In this document: piece by piece, positions 11,233-19,744 of the stretch
Layout: every line of letters begins with the position of its first letter
Position numbering within the stretch: the stretch's first letter is position 1
NCBI GenBank assembly: GCA_031002005.1
Contig: CM061919.1
Location: 18,113,687 to 18,177,686 of the forward strand
DNA from: Vandiemenella viatica
Taxonomy: Eukaryota > Arthropoda > Insecta > Orthoptera > Morabidae
Length of the DNA stretch: 64,000 bases
Direction: 5' to 3'
Translations under genes and position numbers: made by a program
Notes under the pieces: generated by a model
What the model saw: the letters and a program-made list of their open reading frames with translations, nothing else
Told to the model about the DNA's origin: nothing
Database searches by the model: none

Positions 11233-12079
11233 TGTAGTGATCTAGGCGATCACTTGCCCAAATACTTCAAATTAATTTCTCAAGTCGGTATCCGGGGCGG
11301 GCGAGCATGAAAAAGTTAAGCAATAGGAGCTATGACCTGAGAAGTAGCACGCATGTCAGCAAGCCAGTCGCCAAGCGCTTGTCTTTACTGCAAGCTGTTA
11401 CTATGACTTCATACAGCAGGTTAGCGAGGAGTATTGCCCTCTCCACATAGTGATGATAGGAAGGGGGAGTATCTATTTAAACACTGGGAGCAGGGGTCTG
11501 TCTGTTTGTCTACGAAAGTCTTTCAACGAGCCACATCGACGCCGAGGGCGTCGTCGCCGGCGCCGCCGGGGCGGCGGGTGCAGAGAAGAAGATGGCTGTC
11601 ATCTACTAATAAGGTGGGCTCTGCTGCGATAGCTGGGTGTGGACATTCAGATATACAATCATTTGGTCAGAGTCATTTGGGCATAGTCTTCAGGGAGATT
11701 ATCAATAGTCCATTTAGTTTGGGCTGCGAGGCGCCCATGAGTTACATGCTCGCCCTTGTCCTTGGCCATATCAATATCGTTTTGTTTCAAAGCCAATACA
11801 ACATTGTAAATATTCACCTATGTCACCAGTCATTGCTCATGTAAATAAATATGTAAATATGTAATTGCCGTTTACCGTAATTTATCCTAGCTTCCTCAGC
11901 CATTCCACTGTTATTATCTGAATGTACTGAGCATAATAACCTGTCAGGTGTTGCAGTAGGAACCTATGACGAATATTCATATCAGAACTATGGTCGATCT
12001 CCTATGGTCGACCCTTATCCACGGCTCCAGTGGAAGTTACCCTGTCTGCTCTTATCAATCAGCTTTCAGGGTCACTACA
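11233..12079 (+). repeat. 3' long terminal repeat
   Basis: Copy of 5,467-6,311 with about ten differences, including one-base indels near 11,324 and 11,937 and a small replacement near 11,770. TATA-like TATTTAAA at 11,474-11,481. Confidence 0.93.
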
Positions 12080-13199
12080 ATAGTTCTTCGTCATTGTTGA
12101 TTCGGTTGGAATCGTCTGTGTTGTGTATTTCTCCAAGAACGATTTGAAATGCTCATTGTTCACTTTATTAAGTGGGATGTTTCCTGATACCATCATTTCA
12201 CAGAGTTTTTTTTTTTTTTATTATTATTATTTTAAAGAAAAAATTGACAATTTGGAAGACGATCAAGCTGTAGATGTATCCAAGAAAAGTCGCTGTTTGA
12301 TTTGTCGAGTTGAATGTCGTATTACGTTTTTCTTCTGTCTTGATGTATTGCAGTGCTGCTGGCTGCTGCACATTAAATTACTTTGTTACATTCACTTTAG
12401 TTTCACATAATTTACAGAAAAGAACTCTTTCCTATGTGCTAAAATACTCCTCTCCAAACTCCTTTACGTACCTCCGTAACTTTGCACTTTCAGAAAGTTT
12501 TGTTTTCGGCATGGCGGTAGTCACTGATGCACTGCAGATTTAACACTGGTTCAGGATTATTTTCAAAAGCATTGGTGACAGTGCGTGACTGGCTGAAGGC
12601 TTTGTGTTTGTTTCGACGTGGAGAGTGTGGTATGTGGGGAAATACCTGACCTTGATAGGGACAGGTTTCCCGTTAAGCAGCAGTTTCGCCGTACTGAATC
12701 ATAGGAAGACAATTGATTCCTCTCAACTCATCGGTGGGTCACTGCAGTGGACTCAACTCCCGCGATACCGTCGCAAGTGAGACATTGATTGACTCGGCTC
12801 GACACACGCTTGCTGCTGCTGCATAGTCGAATTTAAAAAGCGGGCGGAACATTAACGTTTAGAGAGTGACAATAATTTCTAACTTTAATTCTTGACTGCT
12901 GAATTCTGAACAATTTAGAGACAATTAGTTTCGTTTCTTTCTCCAATGTATAACAGGAGTATATTTCTTTGAATAATTAGCTTAATTTCGTTTCATCTAT
13001 AACTTCTATCAAAAAATTACCAGATTTTTCCTCAAAATATGACCATAAAAATTGCTGAAATATGACCAAAATTAGGAAAATGGCCCGAATATGCATTTAT
13101 AGGCTGTATAAAATACATTTAAATACGATCATAAACGGTGAATCAGTGTTTATTTCAGCATTTCAGCTAAAAAAGAAGACAGGGAAAAAATATGACTTT

Positions 13200-13227
13200 T
13201 CCTAAAGATCCGAACCCTAGTGATGAG
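13200..13227. repeat. hAT-1 right TIR (13200-13219) and TSD (13220-13227)
   Basis: Reverse complement of the left TIR followed by GTGATGAG. LINE A sequence resumes directly after it (GCATGGAAAGATATTG). Confidence 0.97.
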
Positions 13228-13254
13228 GCATGGAAAGATATTGTTGTAAGAATA

Positions 13255-15020
13255 GGCTATTTGACAGTATTAAAAATATATTATAAATTGTAGTCATTCG
13301 CGTAGATTAATGCTTAATGAAGCTATTGTTATTAAATTTGAAAAGATAGGTGGATTGTTTTTAATAAAAAATCGTAATAAAAATCGGATTTTCCTTGCCT
13401 CTTGTCACCTTACCGAAAATGCTCTGGGATTGGCGATCGCTTTAGTGACGTCACCTGCCGGTAAGCGCTGCGCCTGCGTATGGACCGTTTCCTATTATCC
13501 AGATTTTCAACTATTTTTTTTATTTGTTGCTGGTTATGTCTTGTTACTAATGAGATTTTGTGTTGAATATAAAATGAAGAACAAATTGTAGAAGCCTACA
13601 GCGGAAAAATACCTAAAAGTATTTCTCGGGCTACCTATAGAAACAACCCCTGACTTATATTTAAACTGGAAGTTAGAGATTAACAGAAATCCTTCATAAG
13701 AATGACTAAAATTATTTACCGACCGCGTTCACTTCATCGCACATAGAAACTCTGGTGTTTAAGTGTTCACCATTAACGAGAAGAGAAAGTAACGATGCCA
13801 TGGTACCCAGTTAGCTGCATGGTTAAAGAGTTCTATAGGAATTTGAAGATCCTATGTTCGAACCTTGATGAGGATAATATTTTTTTCGTGTGTACATTTT
13901 TTCGTGTGTACAATTTTTTCGTTTCTTTTTGCTGTTTGATGCTTTACAGAATTATGTTTTTATTGGAAGAAATCATAAAAGTCATGAAAACGTTTTAAAC
14001 ATATATTGCTGCCATAAAAGAAAACTTTTATAAAAATATAACCGTCCGCTTTTAATTGTGAAACATACCAGAGATACATTATCATTGCAAAAAATCCAAG
14101 TGCTCGGCGGTAAATAATACAATTTCTGTTAACAATAACATTTCACGTCAATCTCGCAACAATTGCGGAAAGCTTTGTATACCTTTTGTTTGACTTTTTA
14201 AGTGACGATACAGCTGCATGTTGCCTTTCTGACATAAAAGCATCTTTTTATGCGGTATTTACTTTTAATGCGCAAGTAATTTTCAGTATCTTTTAAACTT
14301 TTTATCGGTGTTTAGTCCAGTTTCAATTTTGAAGTCTTTTTGATTATTTTTATAATACGCTTGCTATCCAAAAATTGTGAAACATTTGGAAAAAAAATAA
14401 TGTTTTGTTGGATTTTAGAAAAAGAATAAGCGGCACTACCAACAGCAACTAGAACCCAAACAAAATGCCCACAAACAACAACATATATTCCAAAGCGAGT
14501 ATCGAACCTAAGAACCCTAACTTTACTGATACTCGCCTTAAACAAAATAATACATTATCGCTACGAAATTATGGTACTAATGATATTTACAGTAAATGGT
14601 ATGTGACTTGGTCGCCATGTCATCTGGGTTACTACTAGCAAGTTGCATCGACTTTTCTTCCTATTTCAGCTAGTGCGGGAACACTTACATTTATTTGGAG
14701 AGTTTTTATTGTTGTGGTTGTAGATTGATGTACCACACACTATTTATAAACCATATGTCCAACAATTTATACATAGGTTCAGAGAAACAAACCAGACATT
14801 ACTAATGTAGAATGAAGGCGCCCTGGCACGTGACGTCACGAGTGTCGTTAGCCCCTGCCAGGCAGCAAAGTAGCGTTTTAGGCGGGCTTTCAAATACTCT
14901 AAATTTTAACGTTGAAATTTACGTAAAATAAGCACTTTCATCAAAAAATAAATAGTACCCGGTAAATAATGTGTATCAACAAACTATTTAAAACCATTTT
15001 CAAGAAATAGTCAAATAGCC
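13255..15020. mobile_element. DNA transposon of unknown family, non-coding, in LINE A4
   Basis: The ends are an 11-bp inverted repeat, GGCTATTTGAC at 13,255-13,265 and its complement at 15,010-15,020. LINE A sequence continues on both sides (AAT/AAT is a possible short target duplication). The palindrome GTGACGTCAC occurs once near each end, at 13,445-13,454 and 14,830-14,839, about 185 bp from either terminus. No transposase is visible, so it would be non-autonomous. It contains a tRNA-like segment around 13,800-13,870. Confidence 0.7.
13797..13870 (+). repeat. tRNA-like (SINE-type) segment
   Basis: A box A-like TAGCTGCATGGTTA (13,812-13,825) is followed ~30 bp later by a perfect box B core GTTCGAACC (13,856-13,864). 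No cloverleaf can be drawn convincingly, so it is probably a tRNA-derived repeat and not a tRNA gene. Confidence 0.45.
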
Positions 15021-15280
15021 AATTAAAAGTAATGCATGGAAGGGAAAAGATGACCATGACCACAAGCTGTCACTCGATTTCAGGAACAAGGATGTAGAAA
15101 GATTCTTTTTTTTTGGTAAGGGTGTCAGGAATTGGGATAAGTTACCAAGAGAAGTGATGAATAATTTAACAGAAATGTTGAAAGAATTTAAGAAAATTTG
15201 CCGAGTTGGGTGCAGGCAAGGGAGAAGATGGGTTGTAGGGAAATTGCCACCGGAGTGTGCGCTCCATTGCAATTTAATTC

Positions 15281-16369
15281 TGCGACTAAAAATGAGATTG
15301 CCAGCCTGCTCTCTTGTTGGCTTAATCGTTCGAGAAAATCAGCAATTGCTCATAGCCAGCGAAAACAGTTTGCAATTAATAGAATAATTTTTAAAAATAT
15401 AAATATTTTTCCTTTAATTTCACACTAATAGGTAATGGTTTAAAATACTGCAGGTAATTTTTGGATTTTGATTATTGTTGTAAACAAAATAGAAAATTTT
15501 TAAATTGGGAGAAAATATTATAGTCACCTGTGGCACACATTTTAAAACTTTTTAAATGAAATATTCAGTGTCAAAGGAACTAATAATTATTTCAAATACT
15601 CATATAGCTACCAGTTATACCATATTCAAGGAGGGTGGAGATATAGACGACTTAGTTACAGAAAAGTATGAGCTTTGGAAAGGCCATTCAAAGAAAATAA
15701 ACATTAATTTGGCCCAGAAAAATATATTTATATTGTATTTGAAAAATATGTACAATAAAAATATGGGATAGGTTGAGTGGTGAGCCAGAGGGATGTCTGA
15801 TTCAAGTATATGTTTGTAGGCTATCCAATCTATGGAGTTTAGAGGGGGTAGTAGTATCAGGAAAACCAATGCTGGCTGTCACTGTAAAACAGTTATTGAG
15901 GTTGTTGATTGTGGGGATTGTATGGGCTGCCACTGGGTGGTCTGGATTGCCAATATAAACTGCATTAATATTATTTTATTTTTGAAAAAGTTACTAATTT
16001 TTACTGTGAACAGCATTTCTGTAGTTTATAATTTTCCATAATAGGGTACTTAACACTAAAAGGAAAATTATGAAGTTTTAATTAAAAAACATTGGGCAAG
16101 TTTTAAGACGACTGTAAATCAACTTTATTTGCTCGGTAAGAGTTAAAAATATATTATTTTTGATAAAACAAAAATGTATTGTGGAAGTCATGTTATTTAT
16201 CAATCTTGTTTCATGGATCCCTGCTGAGGAAGGACCTCTGGAATGTGAAACATGTCGTGGTTAATACACATACATACAATATGAGTCATAATCATAGTAA
16301 AAACAAATAAAGAGAATAACCATAAACATTAATTTTTGCAACTGAATATTGCAAAAGTCATATTCAATA
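15281..16369. other. AT-rich stretch with no gene recognised
   Basis: Only short frames with no recognisable motif. Some of it near 16,190-16,369 may be the 3' UTR of the LINE B fragment that follows on the minus strand. Confidence 0.5.
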
Positions 16370-17330
16370 CAATTAATTAATTTGTTCAAATTCTCGAATG
16401 GAGTAGGAGGAGTTGCAATAAGCTAATCTCTCAGTTTTTCTTTAAATATATCTTTATTATCTGCATACTCTTGGGAAGTTTATTAAACAAATGTATACCA
16501 GAATAATTAACTGCTCTTTGTACTAATGACAGAGATGTTTGTATTTTGTGCAAGTTATTTCTGTTTCATGTATTGAAATTGTGTACCTGTGAATTAGAAG
16601 TAAACAGGTTAAAATGATCTATGACAAAGCACATGAGAGAATATATATACTGAGAAGTCATTGTAAGAATTTTGAGATTTTTAAAAAGTTGTCTGCAAGA
16701 AGTTCTTGGTTGTATCCTACACAACATTCTAATAACTCTTTTCTCTGCTATGAAAACTTTTTTACTTTGTGATGAGTTTCCCCAAACAATTATGCCATGT
16801 GACATCACTGAATGAAAATATGAGGAGTACACCAGTTTCGTTAATTATAGATCTGCTGTTAGAGACAGTGTTTGCAGTGGCGTAGCTAGGTCAACAAGGG
16901 TCCCGGTGCAAAAAATTTATTTTGGGCCCTCAGGCCAGACGGGCGACCTTTTTTTTGCTTTGTGTGCTGGTAGGGGCCCCCTGAACTGAGGAGGGGGACC
17001 CTTGAATTGTTCTTTAGGGGCCCCTGAACAGTGGGTGATCCCCCCCTGAGCATCGAGGGCCCTTAGTGAGGGGCTCCTGTGTTCTCAGGGGCCCCTTAGA
17101 CGACGGTAGATCTAAAAAAAGGTCGCCAGTTTGCCGTTAAGGCTCGCGGGCCCTCTAAACTGCGCTTGAGGGCCACTAGAGGTGCGCTTAGGGGCCCCTT
17201 GATGTATGCTTGGGGCCCCCTGAGCGTGAGGGCCCCGGTGCACTGCACCGCCTAGCCCCATAGTAGCTACGCCCCTGAGTGTTCGTATTGCAAAGGTGGC
17301 ACTACTTAACTTCTTCAGTAGTGAAGTGAT
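16370..17330 (-). mobile_element. LINE family B, copy B2: 3' part, split by a hAT MITE
   Basis: The minus strand gives a LINE RT thumb region: LLKKLSSATFAIRT at 17,330-17,286, then after the MITE YSSYFHSVMSHGIIVWGNS from about 16,832, EKRVIRMLC, and a C-terminal SGIHLFNKLP-type stretch near 16,480. The same order is found in copy B1 (40.1-39.8 kb, -). The catalytic RT part is absent, and stops and a frame change are present. Its upstream side is cut at 17,331 by the 3' end of a family C LINE. Confidence 0.75.
16875..17277. mobile_element. hAT-type MITE (403 bp), GC-rich
   Basis: It begins CAGTGGCGTAGCTA and ends with the near-complement TAGCTACGCCCCTG. It is flanked by an 8-bp duplication AGTGTTTG/AGTGTTCG (16,867-16,874; 17,278-17,285; one mismatch), the hAT signature. 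The interior is a run of GGGCCCCTGA-like words and is non-coding. LINE B2 sequence resumes on either side. Confidence 0.9.
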
Positions 17331-17398
17331 ATCTACATCTACATATATACTCTGCAATTCACAAAATTGTGGGTGGCAGAGGGTGCTCAGCACCAAAG

Positions 17399-17972
17399 CT
17401 AATCTCTTTGTTGAGCATTCCAATCCCTAATGGTACAAGGGGGAAAAAAATTCATATAAGAATCATTGCAGCACCTTACTTCTCTAATCTTATCTTTCCT
17501 GTCATTCCGGCTCAAATACGTTGGTGGACGAAGTATTTGACTACACTCGTAAGTGAAAGTGTTAGTACACATGTTAACCAATAAGTTTAAACAAAACATG
17601 CGTCTTCTATCTATCAGAGATTCCCAGTCTAGTCTACTAATCAGTTCAGTGACGCTTTCATAAGGACTGTAGCAAGTGGTGGCTAATCGAGCGGCTCTTC
17701 TCTGTTCTCTCTCTATACTTTCGATCAACCCCTTACGAAACTGATCCCAAATAGCACAACAATAGTCCAAATGTGGACGCACAAGAGATTTGTATGCTAT
17801 CTCCTTTATTTGTTCATTACAATTTTTCAAGATTCGACCCCATGAATCGCAGCCTAGAATTAGCTGTACCTACTAAAGAATTAATGTGTATGTCCCATTT
17901 CATGTTCTTTTGTACTGTTACTCCCAAATATTTCATAGAATCGACCATATCTATAACTGAATTGTTTAACTC
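17399..17972 (-). pseudogene. LINE C1 ORF2, C-terminal thumb and tail (3' half)
   Basis: The minus-strand frame reads VDSMKYLG-type sequence, YKSLVRPHLDYCCAIWD (thumb), EQRRAARL and a C-terminal TIRDWNAQQRD ending at 17,399. It matches 22,000-22,551 of C2 residue for residue over most of its length. Frame changes separate it from the 5' half beyond the C2 insertion. Confidence 0.85.
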
Positions 17973-18700
17973 GTTTGAACAGTCAGCGAGTGCAGTAGCG
18001 TATTTTGTTGTTGTTTTTATATCTGTAGTGGTGTGGGTATTTGAATAGTGTAATATCTGATTTACATTTTGGTAAACAGTGGTCGTTAGTAGCGTTTGAA
18101 CAGTCAGCGAGTGCAGTAGCGTATTTTGTTGTTGTTTTTATAACTGTGGTGGTGTGGGTATTTGAATAGTGTAATCTCTGAGTGTTTACATTTTGTAAAC
18201 AGTGGTCGTTAGTAGCGTTTGAACAGTCAGCGAGTGCAGTAGGGTATTTTGTTTTTGTTTTTATATCTGTAGTGGTGTAGGTATTTGAATAGTGTAATCT
18301 CTGAGTGTTTACATTTTGTTAACAGTGGTCGTTAGTAGCGTTTGAACAGTCAGCGAGTGCAGTAGCGTATTTTGTTGTTGTTTTTATATCTGTAGTGGTG
18401 TGGGTATTTGAATAGTGTAATCTCTGAGTGTTTACATTTTGTAAACAGTGGTCGTTAGTAGCGTTTGAACAGTCAGCGAGTGCAGTAGCGTATTTTGTTG
18501 TTGTTTTTATATCTGTAGTGGTGTGGGTATTTGAATAGTGTAATCTCTGAGTGTTTACATTTTGTAAACAGTACTAGTTAGTAGCGTTTGAACAGTTGCC
18601 GAGTGCAGTAGCGTATTTTGTTGTTATATTTATATCTGTAGTGGTGTGGGGATTTGATTAGTGCAATCTCCGAGTGTATATATTTTGTAGGAAGTACAGG
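17973..18700 (+). repeat. Tandem ~123-bp monomers, six copies, 5' region of LINE C2
   Basis: Each unit starts GTTTGAACAGTCAGCGAG and ends GTCGTTAGTAGC; starts are at 17,973, 18,094, 18,217, 18,340, 18,463 and 18,586 (period 121 then 123). Units 1-5 are very similar; the last is diverged (AGTTGCCGAG and an altered 3' part) and leads into ORF1. By analogy with tandem promoter monomers of rodent L1 elements this may be an internal promoter array. Confidence 0.93.
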
Positions 18701-18772
18701 TTATTTCGAGTTTCTGTTCCTTTTTTCTGTACTTTTTTTGTTTCCTTTCTTTTTGCGTTTTTGAAGAGCAGT

Positions 18773-19744
18773 ATGTCTAGCGACTGTGATTGCTGTGTGC
18801 AGACGCGAGCTGAGGTGGCTGATCTGCGCGCTCAGCTTGCAGCTGTGTTAGCGAAAGTTACGCAGCTGGAAGCTGCCGTAAAAGGCTGCAGCAGATGTGA
18901 TGTTGGGGACACTGATATAGCCAAGCCTATCACAGATTCTCCCATTTCGACTGTCGTACTTGCAACCCAGGCTGAAGTGTTGGATGCTGTGCCGCAGTCG
19001 CCTGTTGGTGACTGGCGTATGGCTTCTAGACTTCGAAGCCGCACACGGGGGCAGTCGAACAGGCTTAAAGGCCAGGACGCTAAACTTGTTCGTCTGTCCA
19101 ACCGGTTTGATGTATTGTCGGAGGCTGACTCAGTCCCACAATTGTCATCCTGCGAGTTGACGGCCCCCCAGCCCGCCAGGTCTGAGTTAACGCAGAAGGG
19201 CATTCTGGTAGTTGGGAGCTCTAATGTTAGGCGGTTATTAGAGCCCCTTAGGGAAATGGCGGATTCCTCGGGGAAGAAATCCAACGTCCATTCAGTGTGT
19301 ATTCCGGGTGGCCTGATCCGAGATGTGGAACAGGCCATCCCGGATGCCATAGAGGGGACGGGGTGTAGCCAACTACAGATTGTGACTCATGTCGGCACCA
19401 ATGATGCCTGTCGCCTTGGGTCGGAGGTTATCCTCTCTTCCTTCCGGCGGCTGGCTGAAAGGGTGAACTCTGTGGCCAGTGACCGCAAGATATCGGCAGA
19501 GCTAACCATCTGTAGCATCGTAGACAGAGTTGATTGTGGACCTCTGGTTCAGAGCCGTATTGAGGGGCTGAACCAGAGACTACGACGTTTCTGTGATGAC
19601 ATTGGCTGCAGATTTCTCGATCTTCGCCATAGGGTCGAGTCTTGTAGGGTTCCCCTTAATAGGTCAGGTGTGCACTACACACGTGAATCGGCTACACGGG
19701 TGACAGGGGCCGTGTGGAATGCACTGGGTGGTTTTTTAGGCTGA
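18773..19744 (+). CDS. LINE C2 ORF1: coiled coil + SGNH esterase domain, 323 aa
   Basis: I take the ATG at 18,773 (MSSDCDCC). The N-terminal ~45 residues have two Cys-rich words (CDCC, CSRC) around a heptad-like helix (VADLRAQLAAVLAKVTQLEA), which suggests an oligomerising coiled coil. The C-terminal half is an SGNH-hydrolase fold: block I GILVVGSSNVRRLL, block III VGTNDA, and the terminal DLRHRV...GVHYTRE with the catalytic-type His. CR1-like ORF1 proteins bind element RNA, and an esterase domain is a known variant. The frame is uninterrupted. It overlaps the probable start of ORF2 by ~30 bp, which suggests reinitiation or a similar coupling. Confidence 0.85.
   Translation: MSSDCDCCVQTRAEVADLRAQLAAVLAKVTQLEAAVKGCSRCDVGDTDIAKPITDSPISTVVLATQAEVLDAVPQSPVGDWRMASRLRSRTRGQSNRLKGQDAKLVRLSNRFDVLSEADSVPQLSSCELTAPQPARSELTQKGILVVGSSNVRRLLEPLREMADSSGKKSNVHSVCIPGGLIRDVEQAIPDAIEGTGCSQLQIVTHVGTNDACRLGSEVILSSFRRLAERVNSVASDRKISAELTICSIVDRVDCGPLVQSRIEGLNQRLRRFCDDIGCRFLDLRHRVESCRVPLNRSGVHYTRESATRVTGAVWNALGGFLG

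Larger units (their letters stand above)
5467..12079 (+). mobile_element. LTR retrotransposon without gag-pol (LARD-like), 6.6 kb
   Basis: Two near-identical direct repeats (845 and 847 bp, starting TGTAGTGATC and ending CACTACA) flank a 4.9-kb interior, with a 4-bp target duplication ATAG (5,463-5,466 and 12,080-12,083). A polypurine tract GAAGGGGGGGGA lies at 11,219-11,230, two bases before the 3' LTR. LTR differences I counted by eye number about ten, so the insertion is fairly recent. The interior has no frame longer than ~85 codons and no recognisable protease, RT or integrase, so the element must have been mobilised in trans. The orientation is set by the tract and the LTR promoter. Confidence 0.93.
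3986..12512 (-). pseudogene. hAT-1 transposase (BED-type finger, DUF659-like core, C-terminal dimerisation domain), interrupted twice
   Basis: The start codon is at 12,512-12,510 (MPKTKLSESAK). A BED-like finger region follows (LFCKLC at about 12,430). Across the LTR element the frame resumes at 5,466 into a DUF659-type core with WVSMDESTD (about 5,400-5,375), FFTDAAPYM and LAHGLHRVAEE. It continues to ELNESLAVV at 4,701, then across the MITE into the C-terminal region. The end is the hAT dimerisation motif CDVERSFSHCK (about 4,120-4,080) with the stop at 3,988-3,986. Spliced over both insertions it is about 650 residues, normal for the family. It is dead: two stops in the N-terminal part (TAG and TAA near 12,440 and 12,400), a frameshift near 4,190, and the insertions. 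The enzyme would cut and paste hAT ends. Confidence 0.9.
3651..13219 (-). mobile_element. hAT-superfamily DNA transposon (hAT-1), ~2.6 kb, swollen to 9.6 kb by nested insertions
   Basis: The ends are perfect 20-bp terminal inverted repeats (TAGGGTTCGGATCTTTAGGA). The flanks are an exact 8-bp target duplication GTGATGAG (3,643-3,650 and 13,220-13,227), the size hAT transposases make. The duplicated word occurs once in the unbroken LINE A relative (gcGATGAG near 58,040), which confirms the insertion point. Both ends carry repeated AATATGACC words (about 3,698, 3,719, 3,741; 13,037, 13,060), likely transposase-binding subterminal repeats. A transposase pseudogene runs on the minus strand. Removing the LTR element and the MITE leaves about 2.6 kb. 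Confidence 0.95.
3386..15280 (+). mobile_element. LINE A, copy A4: 3' fragment split into three by later insertions
   Basis: Only about 550 bp of LINE remain, in three pieces: 3,386-3,650 (RT thumb, GYKTLVRPLLEYGS), 13,228-13,254, and 15,021 to about 15,280 (C-terminal tail and 3' UTR ending in the family's GCTCCATTGCAATT motif). The pieces are collinear with 57,770-58,340 of copy A5. The first break is the hAT element at 3,651-13,219 with an exact 8-bp target duplication. The second is the DNA transposon at 13,255-15,020. The copy is 5' truncated, as is typical of LINE insertions. Confidence 0.88.

Noticed and set aside
14498..14545. Minus-strand AGGTTCGATACTC as another tRNA-like box B
   Set aside because: No box A at a suitable distance.
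17973..18700. CRISPR-like regular repeat
   Set aside because: Units are ~123 bp and contiguous with no unique spacers, in a eukaryotic LINE; it is a monomer array.
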